In this document: positions 53,785 to 62,648 of the stretch, in pieces
How the letters are laid out: every line of letters starts with the position of its first letter
How positions within the stretch are numbered: the first letter of the stretch is position 1
Assembly: GCA_016706405.1 (NCBI GenBank)
Contig: JADJJT010000001.1
Location: forward strand, 1,553,501-1,617,500
DNA length: 64,000 nt
DNA from: Sphingobacteriales bacterium
GTDB taxonomy: Bacteria > Bacteroidota > Bacteroidia > Chitinophagales > UBA2359
Direction of reading: 5' to 3'
Made by a program: the position numbers and the translations under genes
The notes under the pieces: generated by a model
The model's database searches: none
The model's input: the letters and a program-made list of their open reading frames with translations, nothing else
Told to the model about the DNA's origin: nothing

Positions 53785-55230
53785 TTAGTCATTCCAATTC
53801 TTTACCAATTCAATAAATTCTTTTCTGTATCCGTTAGGGTCGAAAGTGGTAGCTTTTTCGCCCAAATCTAACACCATTTGTTTGGTCAACCCCCTTTTAT
53901 ATTTAGACTGCTTCATTAACAATCCCAATCCGGTTACTGATGCTGCAAATCTCATGTTTTCAGAACAAGAATTTATTTCCTTTGGAATCATGCTAATATC
54001 GTGTGTAATTAGTTGACTTTGGGTTTCATTTGGTTTTTTATACCTAAATTCAAACTGGGCATATTTCTCTTTGTTCGAAGCATCTAATAGAACCACTTCA
54101 TATAAGGCGGTTATTGTTTGCGCTGAGCCAATTTCTCCGGCATCTGTCGAGTCATTTTCAAATTCTTCGCTATCTAATTTGCGGTTTTCATACCCAATTA
54201 ACCTATACGATTCAATCATGTTCTGATTAAATGTAAGCTGTATTTTGGAGTCTTTGGCTATGGTATAAAACTTTGTTAGTTCGTAGGTAAAAACTTTTTG
54301 AATTTGTTTAGCATTGTCAATGTATTCATAATTTCCATTTCCTTTATTTGCAATTTGTTCCATCATGTGGTCGTTAAGGTTTCCTTCGCCAACCCCAAGT
54401 ACAGTTAAGTAAATACCGGTTTGACGTTTTTCTTCAATTAATTTAACCAACTCATCTGTTGTAGATGGTCCAACATTAAAATCGCCGTCTGTGCCTAATA
54501 TTACCCTGTTATTTCCGTTCACAATAAAATTCTTCTGTGCTATTTCATAAGCTGTAGTTATGCCGGCAGCACCCGCTGTTGAGCCACCTGCTCCTAATTT
54601 ATCTATTGCCGATTTTATTTTGTCTTTTTCGCTTCCATAAGCCGACTCCAATAAAATACCAGCATCGCCGGCGTAAGTAACAATTGAAATTCTGTCTTGG
54701 TCTCTTAAATTGTCAGTGAGGGTTTTAAAACCAATTTTTAAAATCCCCAGTTTATCTGGTGAATTCATTGACCCTGAAACGTCAATTAGAAAAACATAGT
54801 TCGAGTTAGGCAAATCATTGGCAGGTATGGTCAAACCTTTTATACCAAGCCTAAGCAAATAATTTTTTGCGTTCCATGGGCAAGTTGATATTTCAGACTC
54901 CAAAGAAACATTTTCTCCGGAGGTAGGCTCTTGATAATCAAATGTAAAATAATTAATATACTCTTCAATTCTTACTGAGGCTTTGGGCGGAGTTTGCCCC
55001 AAATAAAGATATCGCCTCATATTAGCATAAGAGCCGCCATCTGCATCTACAGAAAATGTAGAAACTGGCTCGGTTGTTACTTTTACGAAGGGGTTCTCTT
55101 CGTAACCTTTATATTTCTCATCATAGACAACTGGCGGAAATTCCCCTAAATCAAAATCATACTGTTTATCACAACCAGTTAAAGCCAATATTATGAGGCA
55201 ATACGTTAAAAGTACAGGTTTAATTTTCAT
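53785..55230 (-). CDS. von Willebrand factor type A lipoprotein (YfbK-like)
   Basis: This 481-residue protein has a lipoprotein signal with lipobox LALTGC, so it is anchored in the membrane by a lipidated Cys. The N-terminal domain (FSVDADGGSYANMRRYLYLG, RIEEYINYFTFDY) is typical of YfbK-type proteins. A vWA domain has an intact metal site (FLIDVSGSMNSPDKLG near 147, IVTYAGDAGIL, TDGDFNVGPST). The DUF3520-like C-terminal domain ends near the stop (KYKRGLTKQMVLDLGEKATT). The role is not known; vWA proteins bind partners via the metal site. No MoxR ATPase lies adjacent. It is monocistronic in this view. Confidence 0.92.
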   Translation of the reverse strand: MKIKPVLLTYCLIILALTGCDKQYDFDLGEFPPVVYDEKYKGYEENPFVKVTTEPVSTFSVDADGGSYANMRRYLYLGQTPPKASVRIEEYINYFTFDYQEPTSGENVSLESEISTCPWNAKNYLLRLGIKGLTIPANDLPNSNYVFLIDVSGSMNSPDKLGILKIGFKTLTDNLRDQDRISIVTYAGDAGILLESAYGSEKDKIKSAIDKLGAGGSTAGAAGITTAYEIAQKNFIVNGNNRVILGTDGDFNVGPSTTDELVKLIEEKRQTGIYLTVLGVGEGNLNDHMMEQIANKGNGNYEYIDNAKQIQKVFTYELTKFYTIAKDSKIQLTFNQNMIESYRLIGYENRKLDSEEFENDSTDAGEIGSAQTITALYEVVLLDASNKEKYAQFEFRYKKPNETQSQLITHDISMIPKEINSCSENMRFAASVTGLGLLMKQSKYKRGLTKQMVLDLGEKATTFDPNGYRKEFIELVKNWND

Positions 55231-55331
55231 CGTATTTATTTTATGTTTTATTTAGATGATTACCTGCTTATTATGGTTGCATACATAGATTTTTTTTGCC
55301 GGATAAGTTTTTGCCTTATTGGTAACCGGCC

Positions 55332-55853
55332 TTATTTTAAACCAATTTTCAAATTCATTTCATTTTTCATATAAAGCAGTGCTTCTGCCACTCCTTTAGC
55401 ATCATCTACCGGGTTATGTGTGTGTTTGGTTGTTCTTAAATGTCGCCACTGGGCAAAACTATCTTTAACCAAGCCACAATATAAGTCCGAAAGCCTTCTT
55501 GAAGAATAGCCAAAGGGGTTTCGTTTTAAAAAATGATGAAAATACCAGCAAATAAACATCCAGTCAAAACCATTATTATCGCTTATAAATATTGGCTTGC
55601 CTTTGGAATTTTCTTTTATCCAGTTTTCAAAATTCTGCATTACTTCAACCGGATGGTCAAAACTCAAAGTTTCTTCTCTGCTAAATCCGGAAATAGCCAA
55701 CGCTTCAGGAATATAATTTTCCGAAATTGGTTTTATCCTTCCATAAAAACTTTTATTAAGCGCTTCATCAACCAATACAGCGCCAAAGCATATCATTGAA
55801 TAATCGCCTGGAATTGGCCCATCTGATTCGATATCTACTACAATATAACTCAT
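55332..55853 (-). CDS. DEDDh 3'-5' exonuclease-like protein
   Basis: This 173-residue protein starts at the ATG at 55853 (MSYIVVDIESDGPIPGDYSM); the frame continues to 55895 but that extension looks non-conserved. The DEDDh acids are visible: D and E in VVDIESDGP, D in ISDNNGFDWMF, and H-x4-D in HTHNPVDDAKGVA. That fits RNase T / oligoribonuclease-like fold proteins. The size (174 codons) and SDL-YCGLV region suggest a stand-alone exonuclease of the 3'-5' exoribonuclease type, with the natural substrate unknown. Confidence 0.85.
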   Translation of the reverse strand: MSYIVVDIESDGPIPGDYSMICFGAVLVDEALNKSFYGRIKPISENYIPEALAISGFSREETLSFDHPVEVMQNFENWIKENSKGKPIFISDNNGFDWMFICWYFHHFLKRNPFGYSSRRLSDLYCGLVKDSFAQWRHLRTTKHTHNPVDDAKGVAEALLYMKNEMNLKIGLK

Positions 55854-56174
55854 TATTTTATTTATTTGATTTTTTTTAGTTAGACTGTTACCCACTGCGC
55901 TTCAGCATCCGGATATAGATAGTTAATAACAGCGCAAATATAGTTTCTAACTTCCGGAAAAAATTAGCGGCTATTTGCGTCTTCCTATTTAATTTGCCCT
56001 TTAAAAAATGGTAGTTGTGATAAAAAAATTGCTATTACTGCATCTATTCCGGAACTTTGTGCACCTTCAAACAGTTTACTTACGGGTTTTAGCAATTTAT
56101 GCCTGCTGTTAAAAATAGCAGGCCGCAGCTTAAACAGACCCAATTTTCATTTTTAGAACTTAATTTTTTTTTAT
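55854..56174. other. Divergent intergenic region with a possible leader hairpin
   Basis: Contains a minus-strand TATATTTG box at 55935-55942 for the exonuclease and a 7-bp inverted repeat GCCTGCT/AGCAGGC at 56101-56123 that falls in the likely rsgA leader. No gene found. Confidence 0.4.
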
Positions 56175-57119
56175 TTGAAAGGTAGAGTTTTACGCTCAAC
56201 AGGTAGCTGGTACACCCTGCTTACCAACGACAACCAAATAGTAGAAGGTCGTTTAAAGGGCAAATTGCGCTTAGATGCGGCTAAGGCTACTAACCCAATT
56301 ACCGTAGGCGATATTGTATTGCTTGAGCCCGAGCAAGGCAGCACTAATAAGGTGCTAATTGTAGGCTTTGAGCCGCGCAACAACTACATTATGCGAGCAT
56401 CGCCCCGCAAAAAACACCACGACCACGTTATTGCCGCCAACCTTGACCAAGCCGCATTAGTTGTTACTTTGTCGCAGCCGCGCACCTCAACGGGGTTTAT
56501 TGACCGCTTTTTGGTCACCGCCGAGATGTACCATATACCCACTGTTTTGGTATTTAACAAACATGATTTGCTAACAAGCGAAGAGGCACAGCTATTAGAC
56601 GATTTTACGCTTTTGTACAAGTATTTAGGCTATACTTGTTTGGTTACATCGGCCAGCACGCAGCACGGCTTAGACCTACTTGCGCAACAGCTTGAAGGTA
56701 AAACCACTTTATTATCCGGACATTCGGGGGTGGGTAAGTCTTCGTTAATTAATAGTTTATTTCCCAATTTAAACTTGCGCACCAACGAGTTGTCGGGGTT
56801 TAGTGGCAAAGGTATGCACACCACCACTTTTGCCGAAATGCACCCACTGCCGGCAGCTAACGGCGGCGGCTTTATTGTTGACACCCCGGGCATTAAAGAG
56901 TTTGGCATCGTACACCTTGAACCCGAAGAACTAAGCCATTATTTTGTAGAAATGCGCCAGCTATTGCTCAACTGCCGCTATAATAACTGCTTACACCGCA
57001 ACGAGCCGGGCTGCGCCGTAAAACAAGCCCTTGAGGAGGGGCAAATTGCCGACTCAAGGTACTTGAACTATGTTAATATATTAGACGACATTGAAGAGCA
57101 AAACTACTGGGAACGGTAA
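56175..57119 (+). CDS. rsgA: Ribosome small-subunit-dependent GTPase A
   Basis: This 314-residue protein matures and checks the 30S ribosomal subunit. It has the circularly permuted GTPase order unique to the family: an N-terminal OB fold (RVLRSTGSWYTLL), then NKHD (VLVFNKHDLL), then the P-loop GHSGVGKSSLIN near 181-190, then DTPGIKEFG near 235. The C-terminal zinc knuckle includes CRYNNCLHRNEPGCAVKQAL. The start is a TTG at 56175; no better ATG is near. It stands alone on its strand. Confidence 0.96.
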   Translation: MKGRVLRSTGSWYTLLTNDNQIVEGRLKGKLRLDAAKATNPITVGDIVLLEPEQGSTNKVLIVGFEPRNNYIMRASPRKKHHDHVIAANLDQAALVVTLSQPRTSTGFIDRFLVTAEMYHIPTVLVFNKHDLLTSEEAQLLDDFTLLYKYLGYTCLVTSASTQHGLDLLAQQLEGKTTLLSGHSGVGKSSLINSLFPNLNLRTNELSGFSGKGMHTTTFAEMHPLPAANGGGFIVDTPGIKEFGIVHLEPEELSHYFVEMRQLLLNCRYNNCLHRNEPGCAVKQALEEGQIADSRYLNYVNILDDIEEQNYWER

Positions 57120-57129
57120 AAACCTTAAA

Positions 57130-57167
57130 TTGAGTTGAATTGAGTTGAGTTGGGTTAAGTTGAGTTT
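57130..57167. repeat. Degenerate TTGAG-type pentanucleotide repeat
   Basis: Seven or so variants of TTGAG/TTGGG/TTGAA in a row just after the rsgA stop. Confidence 0.7.
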
Positions 57168-57177
57168 GTTTGGCAAT

Positions 57178-57822
57178 TTAATTATCCGGATTAGCACGCC
57201 ATATTATAATTTGGCGTATATAGTACCCAACAAACAATAACAATGCTACATAGCTAAGCCAATACAAGTTAGCTTCTGTCCATGTTAGCCAATTACTGCT
57301 GTTTAAACTGCTGCCGCGGTATTCATCGTACAGGTAATATACCCACATTAAAATAAATGGTACAAACCCCACCAAAGATAATATATGCGCCACAGCAGAT
57401 ACGGTTTTGTTTATAACCGTATTATTGCCTATAACCGAAGTTATGACTAATGCCAAATAGGTAACAGTAAATACAAAAAGGTAAACCCCATCATTATAGT
57501 TGCTTCCAATTGCAATTACAAGCAACAATAAGGCTATTAAAACTAATAAAATACTGGCGGTAACAACACTAAAAATAATACTGCGCAAATTGGTTGTACG
57601 GTATATAAAAATTAAGAGGGCCATAGCTGCGGCAATCCACAAAAATACAAACCATTCGTATATATTAAACATGTCTTTATATGCGTATCCTATATTATTA
57701 AAAACGTTATCAATACTGTTTGTATCAATAAAATAGGGTGTATAGAGGTATTTATTATCGCCGTCATCCCCATCATAATAGTTGGGGTAAGCAGTATTTT
57801 GGGGATTATAATTTTTTATCAA
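57178..57822 (-). CDS. C-terminal part of a membrane protein, possibly split by a frameshift
   Basis: This 214-residue frame encodes a multi-pass membrane protein with about five TM helices (for example FVFLWIAAAMALLIFIY, SIIFSVVTASILLVLIALLL, LVGFVPFILMWVYYLYDEY). The first possible start is a TTG at 57822. The frame stays open upstream for about 30 further codons without an ATG, reading LLAKKYKIEHNLPSAQAWLA and overlapping the end of the upstream gene. Adding one T to the five-T run at 57923-57927 (minus strand) joins the two frames into ILKKMDDFFLLAKKYK, giving one ~590-residue protein. I annotate it as a separate gene only because I cannot exclude real separation. Confidence 0.6.
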   Translation of the reverse strand: MIKNYNPQNTAYPNYYDGDDGDNKYLYTPYFIDTNSIDNVFNNIGYAYKDMFNIYEWFVFLWIAAAMALLIFIYRTTNLRSIIFSVVTASILLVLIALLLLVIAIGSNYNDGVYLFVFTVTYLALVITSVIGNNTVINKTVSAVAHILSLVGFVPFILMWVYYLYDEYRGSSLNSSNWLTWTEANLYWLSYVALLLFVGYYIRQIIIWRANPDN

Positions 57823-57914
57823 CCCAGCTATTTCAAAATTGACGGGGTTTTTAAAGACGATAGCTAACCAAGCTTGTGCCGAGGGTAAATTATGTTCTAT
57901 TTTATATTTTTTGG

Positions 57915-58943
57915 CTAAAAGGAAAAATCATCCATTTTTTTTAAAATAGCCGCCTTATTTTGCTTCGTTAATTCGGTATGCCAAATTTGGGCTAATTGGC
58001 TGGTTGTTCGTTCGTCAAAAACGTCAATTGCCTTATGGGCGTAGTTTAAATACGAAGGCTCAAACGAAGTATAGTAATCTTTGGGATTTACATAACTGCG
58101 ATATTTAAACATATCTACCCCCAATGTGGCGGGTAAAAATAAAATCTCGGGCTGCCCGTTTACTAAATACTCATATTCGCTGTATAATTGTCTTCGTGTG
58201 TAGTAGTCATACTCATTAGTATCATTCAACCAATCGCTGCCAATTTTAAAATCAATGCCATCTGCTTTTAATTTGTCTATGTTCCAAGTGTAAAAATAAT
58301 GTTCATTTACAGACGGCAATCCATCAACAAATTTTTCAAATTCATCATACGGCCATTTTGCCGAATCGAGGTTTGTCCAAAAATGATAAAAATAGCCATC
58401 CTCATTATGCAACAATGGCAGTGGGGGCGGGTAAGATTTGTTGTAAAAGGCATAATTGTTGAAACTGTTCGAAAAATAGGGGGCTATTTCGTTGTAAAGG
58501 GCTATATCTTTTTTAACTTCGGTTAAGGGATAGGCACTTCTGACGCGCAAACTTAGGGCTATTTTATAGCTTAAATAGTACGAGGTAGAAGCAAAAATTA
58601 CCAAAACTATACATGCGAATTGTGCATATAAAAATCCGGATTTTAAAGGGTAAAAATCTTTAAAGGCATTGTGTTTAAAAAAATGAACAAGCCAATATAC
58701 TAACAACAAAATAGATACAATAACCGAAAACAGCATCATTCCGCTACGGTAAAAAAGTTCGTCAAACAAGTATGATGGCTGTCGTAAAATATCCGGATTG
58801 GCAACCTGAACAAAGCCAATTAAAAAAAATATCAAATGAAAAACCAAGGCTGCCGGAAGTATCCACACTAATTTAGTATTCCATAAAAGTGGGTAGTTTT
58901 CTAACAAAAACGTATCAATTTGTTTAAGGGTGCGGCTTATCAT
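57915..58943 (-). CDS. Membrane protein next to an ABC ATPase, likely permease component
   Basis: This 342-residue protein starts MISRTLKQIDTFLLENYPLL and has at least three TM helices (IWILPAALVFHLIFFLIG-like, MMLFSVIVSILLLVYWLV, FACIVLVIFASTSYYLSY). A large extracytoplasmic domain rich in Tyr and Asn follows (YNEIAPYFSNSFNNYAFY, YSEYEYLVNGQPEILFLPA). It sits 69 bp downstream of an ABC transporter ATPase on the same strand, so it is probably the membrane partner. Its C terminus (AAILKKMDDFSF) may run on into the next frame after a lost T (see the following entry). I do not recognise the substrate. Confidence 0.6.
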   Translation of the reverse strand: MISRTLKQIDTFLLENYPLLWNTKLVWILPAALVFHLIFFLIGFVQVANPDILRQPSYLFDELFYRSGMMLFSVIVSILLLVYWLVHFFKHNAFKDFYPLKSGFLYAQFACIVLVIFASTSYYLSYKIALSLRVRSAYPLTEVKKDIALYNEIAPYFSNSFNNYAFYNKSYPPPLPLLHNEDGYFYHFWTNLDSAKWPYDEFEKFVDGLPSVNEHYFYTWNIDKLKADGIDFKIGSDWLNDTNEYDYYTRRQLYSEYEYLVNGQPEILFLPATLGVDMFKYRSYVNPKDYYTSFEPSYLNYAHKAIDVFDERTTSQLAQIWHTELTKQNKAAILKKMDDFSF

Positions 58944-59012
58944 AAACAGGCAAGTAAAGAAAAACTAATAAAAGAAGAAAAAATTAAACAATATTTGACT
59001 GATAGAAACAAA

Positions 59013-60155
59013 TTAGCGCACAAAATACCGGCGTGTCGATTTTGATATATCGCGGACATATATTACCGGAACCTCTTGTTGTGCCAACACCAATAGCACT
59101 TCGTTAAAACTGCGCTTGGTAAAATTAATCACATAAATACCGCCGTTATATTGTATGGCCGTTGGCGACAAGGAAGCGAGTTTTGCCGCCAAATTTTGCC
59201 GATCTAATGAAGTGTCTAATTCAATTACTAATTCATCCGGATGCGACTTGCCCAAGCCTAATGCCGAGTCGGGTTTACCGTTCCGCAAATAAATTACCCT
59301 GTCCGATACTTTTTCAACCTCGTAAAGTTGTTGCGAGCTAAGTACTACGGCAATAGGGTTGGTTGCCGATTTGGCAATTGACTTAATGTCTTCGAGCACC
59401 ACTTGTTGCGCCAGCACATCTAAATTAGCCAAAGGCTCATCTAACAGCATAATTTCGGGTTTGCGCAACAGGGTACGCGCCAGCTCAAACCGCATTTTAT
59501 ACCCCGACGACAACTCCGCCCAATTTAAATTTTTAAAAGGCCATAGTCCCATTCGGGCAATCATCATCAGCACAATTAGCTCGTTATGCTGCCCTGTGTA
59601 TCCATAGTGGGTAGCCACCATTTTTAAATTATCTTTTACGCTGCCGTAACGTTTGGGCGACCGGTGCCCTATATAAACTAATTCAGTGCGCAGCGTATAT
59701 TGGCTTGCGTCAGGGGGTAAAAACGAATACACAAAATTGCCTTCGGTTAGTGCTAAATCGGAGGCCAACAAGCGAAGCAAGGTAGTTTTGCCATTGCCGT
59801 TCTCGCCAACCAAGCCATAAACACCGCCCCTTTCAATATTTAGCTGCACAGGACCTAATTTAAATTTACCTACACCGTAACTTTTAGTAATTTGATTGGC
59901 TGTTAAAATGGTTTGCCCCATTAGTTTGGGGTTTGGCATGGGTATAGAAGCCATTTCGGCTAATATTTCGTTGGCCGTAGTTAAAAACTGCTCGGTTTTG
60001 TTGGCATATTTATAGTCGGTTAGTGTAATTGCTTTCTGATAAAGTGCAAGGCTTTCGGTATCTAAAACAGCATCAAGCAGTTTTCGAAAGCCAAAATCGT
60101 AGTCGTTGGCCGAAAATAAATAATTAATGTCGGCAATTTGTTGCGTTACGCTCAT
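59013..60155 (-). CDS. ABC transporter ATP-binding protein with N-terminal extension
   Basis: This 380-residue ATPase has an ~85-residue helical extension (QQIADINYLFSANDYDFGF) before the nucleotide-binding domain. The core motifs are intact: Walker A GENGNGKTTLL (near 117), signature LSSGYKMRFELA (near 213), Walker B EIMLLDEPLANLD (near 235), and a C-terminal domain. The putative membrane partner follows 69 bp downstream. Transported substrate is unknown. A two-box promoter lies ~190 bp upstream. Family members of this shape are often paired with multi-pass membrane proteins in Bacteroidota. Confidence 0.88.
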   Translation of the reverse strand: MSVTQQIADINYLFSANDYDFGFRKLLDAVLDTESLALYQKAITLTDYKYANKTEQFLTTANEILAEMASIPMPNPKLMGQTILTANQITKSYGVGKFKLGPVQLNIERGGVYGLVGENGNGKTTLLRLLASDLALTEGNFVYSFLPPDASQYTLRTELVYIGHRSPKRYGSVKDNLKMVATHYGYTGQHNELIVLMMIARMGLWPFKNLNWAELSSGYKMRFELARTLLRKPEIMLLDEPLANLDVLAQQVVLEDIKSIAKSATNPIAVVLSSQQLYEVEKVSDRVIYLRNGKPDSALGLGKSHPDELVIELDTSLDRQNLAAKLASLSPTAIQYNGGIYVINFTKRSFNEVLLVLAQQEVPVIYVRDISKSTRRYFVR

Positions 60156-60342
60156 GGTTTATTAAGGTTGTTGTTGGCGCTTGGTTGGTGCGTTAGGCAG
60201 CATGAAATAAATAGCATTTAAATACAGATGTGCTATATTTTTGTATGATTGGCTGGGCAAAGCTACTTATTTTTTTTCTCCTATTTTACTATCCGGAAAA
60301 ATGTATTTTACAGCTCTCCCATAATCTAATTAAAAATAGCGG

Positions 60343-60373
60343 CAAAGGTAAATTTGTCCGAAAAAGAGGCAAA
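60343..60373 (-). promoter_or_regulatory. Promoter TTTG-N19-TACCTTTG for the ABC operon
   Basis: On the minus strand TTTG (60373-60370), 19-bp spacer, TACCTTTG (60350-60343) match both Bacteroidota boxes; leader about 180 nt. Confidence 0.55.
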
Positions 60374-60471
60374 AAATAGCATCCATACTAAGCCATAATT
60401 AGCTTGGTTTTAGCCTTAAAAATTTTGGTAGTGGCGCATGAACAGTTTAAGGCGCAATTATGTTTTTTTTC

Positions 60472-60479
60472 TACCTTTG
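60472..60479 (+). promoter_or_regulatory. -7 box (TACCTTTG) for lptB
   Basis: TACCTTTG fits TAnnTTTG; the predicted start of transcription is near 60486, giving a leader of about 80 nt. Confidence 0.45.
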
Positions 60480-60565
60480 TACTATTGCTACACACTTATT
60501 TAATTTTCGTATTTTTAGCTCCTCTTTAATTTAAACTCACACTCATTTAATCATTTCTTATTGTT

Positions 60566-61306
60566 ATGTTATTGCGCACCGATGCTTTGGTAAAAAAATA
60601 TGGTGCCCGGACGGTGGTAAACAACGTGTCGGTGCAAGTGGCACAAGGCGAAATTGTTGGCTTGTTAGGGCCTAATGGTGCCGGAAAAACCACTACCTTT
60701 TATATGGTAGTAGGCCTCATTAAACCCGACCAAGGACATATTTATTTAAACGACACTATAATTACCCACCAACCTATGTACAAAAGGGCGCGCTTAGGTA
60801 TAGGCTATTTACCCCAAGAAGCATCGGTATTCAGAACCCTAAGCGTTGAAGACAATATTAAGGCCGTGCTCGAAATGAAAAACTATACCAAAGCCCAGCA
60901 AACCGAAAAATTAGAACTGCTACTAAGCGAGTTTGGCCTACAACATGTGCGCAAAAACAATGGAAATGTGCTGTCGGGCGGTGAGCGCCGCCGTACCGAA
61001 ATTGCCCGCGCCTTGGCCGCCGACCCCAAATTTATTTTGCTCGACGAGCCTTTTGCCGGCGTTGACCCTATTGCCGTTGAAGATATACAACTTATTGTGG
61101 CCAAACTTAAATACCGCAATATTGGCGTGCTTATAACCGACCATAACGTACAAGAAACCCTTTCAATTACCGATAGGGCCTATTTGCTTTTTGAAGGCAA
61201 TTTGTTAAAAGCAGGCACCGCCGAAGAGCTTGCCGCCGACGAACAGGTGCGCCGTGTTTATTTAGGACAACAATTTGAACTCCGGCGAAAACAAATTATT
61301 ATTTAA
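60566..61306 (+). CDS. lptB: LPS export ABC transporter ATP-binding protein
   Basis: This 246-residue ATPase powers LptFGC-mediated LPS extraction from the inner membrane. All motifs are intact: Walker A GLLGPNGAGKTTTFYMVVGL, Q-loop GYLPQEASVF, signature VLSGGERRRTEIARAL, Walker B FILLDEPFAGVDPIAVEDI, and the switch His in ITDHNVQETL. Length and the VGLIKPDQG and VRRVYLGQQF ends match LptB. No lptA/C/F/G genes adjoin it here. The sbcD gene follows 45 bp later on the same strand and could be co-transcribed. Confidence 0.95.
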   Translation: MLLRTDALVKKYGARTVVNNVSVQVAQGEIVGLLGPNGAGKTTTFYMVVGLIKPDQGHIYLNDTIITHQPMYKRARLGIGYLPQEASVFRTLSVEDNIKAVLEMKNYTKAQQTEKLELLLSEFGLQHVRKNNGNVLSGGERRRTEIARALAADPKFILLDEPFAGVDPIAVEDIQLIVAKLKYRNIGVLITDHNVQETLSITDRAYLLFEGNLLKAGTAEELAADEQVRRVYLGQQFELRRKQIII

Positions 61307-61351
61307 AACAAGTTCCCTATTTATAACTAACTCAAACAAAAACACAAAAAT

Positions 61352-62611
61352 ATGTTTTGTTTGTTGCACACCGCCGATTGGCATATAGGCCAACGCCTGC
61401 ACGAAAATACCCGAGACGAAGAGCATAGTTTGTTTTTCAACTGGCTGTTGGAACAAATACAAACCCATCAACCCCATGCTTTGGTAGTTGCCGGCGATGT
61501 GTTCGATACGGCTTACCCTGCCAATAGTGCTTACAAGTTGTATTACAATTTTTTAAGTCAGGCACACCAAATTTGCCCACATATAATTATTGTAGCAGGC
61601 AACCACGACTCGCCGTTCACCCTAAACGCGCCCAGTCAGTTACTTAGCAGTTTTAATATTTCGGTAGTAGGTAATTTTAATAGCCAACAGCCGCAAAACA
61701 CCATTATACCTGTTAAAAACCACCAAGGCAACGTAGTTGGCGTAGTAGGCGCAATGCCGTATATACGCATGAGCGATTTGCCCGCACCAACAAGCAGCAA
61801 CGAAGATTATGCAGCCCGTATTGAGCGCATAAAAACGGGTATTGAGCAATATTATACACAAATGGCCGCTTTACTGCAACCTTATCACGAACAAGGCATC
61901 CCAGTGGTTTGTACAGGGCATTTATTTGCCGCTGGCGATTCGATTGAAGCTCCCAGCGCCGAACACGATATTTATATTGGCAACGAAGGCAAAGTTGGCA
62001 GCCATGTTTTTCCGGATATAGCCCAATACATTGCTCTTGGCCATATTCACAAGCCTCAAATGGTAGCACAAAATGCAAATATCCGCTATTCAGGCTCGCC
62101 CATCCCCCTCGATTTTACCGAACATGCCGACCCCAAGCAAGTAGTATTGGTAAAAATTGAAGGACAAAATCCGCCATCAATTACGCCCTTACTTGTACCA
62201 ACTAACCGCCCTTTGTTGCGTTTTAAAGGCAACGAAACGCAAATACAGCAGGGTATAAGCCAAGCCCCCGCTAATCAAAGTTCATTAACGGCTTGGGCTG
62301 AGGTAATACTCGAAACGCCACATGGCTTAGTTTCGGGCAATTTGTTAGAAGAAATAAAACAAGACCTTAAAAATAAAAACATCGAACTGTTTGCCCTAAA
62401 AATCATCCGGATGCAGCCCATTGCTGAAAACGATTTAACTCCGGATGAAACTGAAAACCAAACATCATCCTACCTTAACGAAAGGTCGCATCATGATATT
62501 TTTAATCTGCAATTATCGCGCTTGACAGGCTCAGAAGAGGACAAAACCCAGCTTACACAAACCTACCTCGAATTATTAAACTGGATGGAAGAAGAAGAAG
62601 CAGGTAAGTAA
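61352..62611 (+). CDS. sbcD: SbcCD nuclease subunit D
   Basis: This 419-residue metal-dependent phosphoesterase forms the nuclease part of SbcCD (Mre11-like), which trims hairpins and DNA ends. The metal-site motifs are present: HTADWHIGQRLHEN, VVAGDVFDTAYP, VAGNHDSPFT, GHLFAAGD and LGHIHKPQ, and the C-terminal capping domain ends with an acidic helix (LELLNWMEEEEAG). Length fits SbcD. No sbcC follows, only a receptor on the opposite strand, so the partner ATPase must be elsewhere. Likely co-transcribed with lptB. Confidence 0.95.
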   Translation: MFCLLHTADWHIGQRLHENTRDEEHSLFFNWLLEQIQTHQPHALVVAGDVFDTAYPANSAYKLYYNFLSQAHQICPHIIIVAGNHDSPFTLNAPSQLLSSFNISVVGNFNSQQPQNTIIPVKNHQGNVVGVVGAMPYIRMSDLPAPTSSNEDYAARIERIKTGIEQYYTQMAALLQPYHEQGIPVVCTGHLFAAGDSIEAPSAEHDIYIGNEGKVGSHVFPDIAQYIALGHIHKPQMVAQNANIRYSGSPIPLDFTEHADPKQVVLVKIEGQNPPSITPLLVPTNRPLLRFKGNETQIQQGISQAPANQSSLTAWAEVILETPHGLVSGNLLEEIKQDLKNKNIELFALKIIRMQPIAENDLTPDETENQTSSYLNERSHHDIFNLQLSRLTGSEEDKTQLTQTYLELLNWMEEEEAGK

Positions 62612-62648
62612 TTGATAAGCCTGCCTGCCTCTTTCTTTGTTTAACTGT

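Larger units (their letters stand above)
60156..60565. other. Divergent intergenic region between ABC and lptB genes
   Basis: AT-rich spacer carrying a minus-strand promoter (60343-60373) and a plus-strand -7 box (60472-60479). No gene or riboswitch recognised. Confidence 0.5.

Noticed and set aside
55854..55895. 14-residue extension of the exonuclease
   Set aside because: Not conserved in character; the ATG at 55853 directly precedes the domain.
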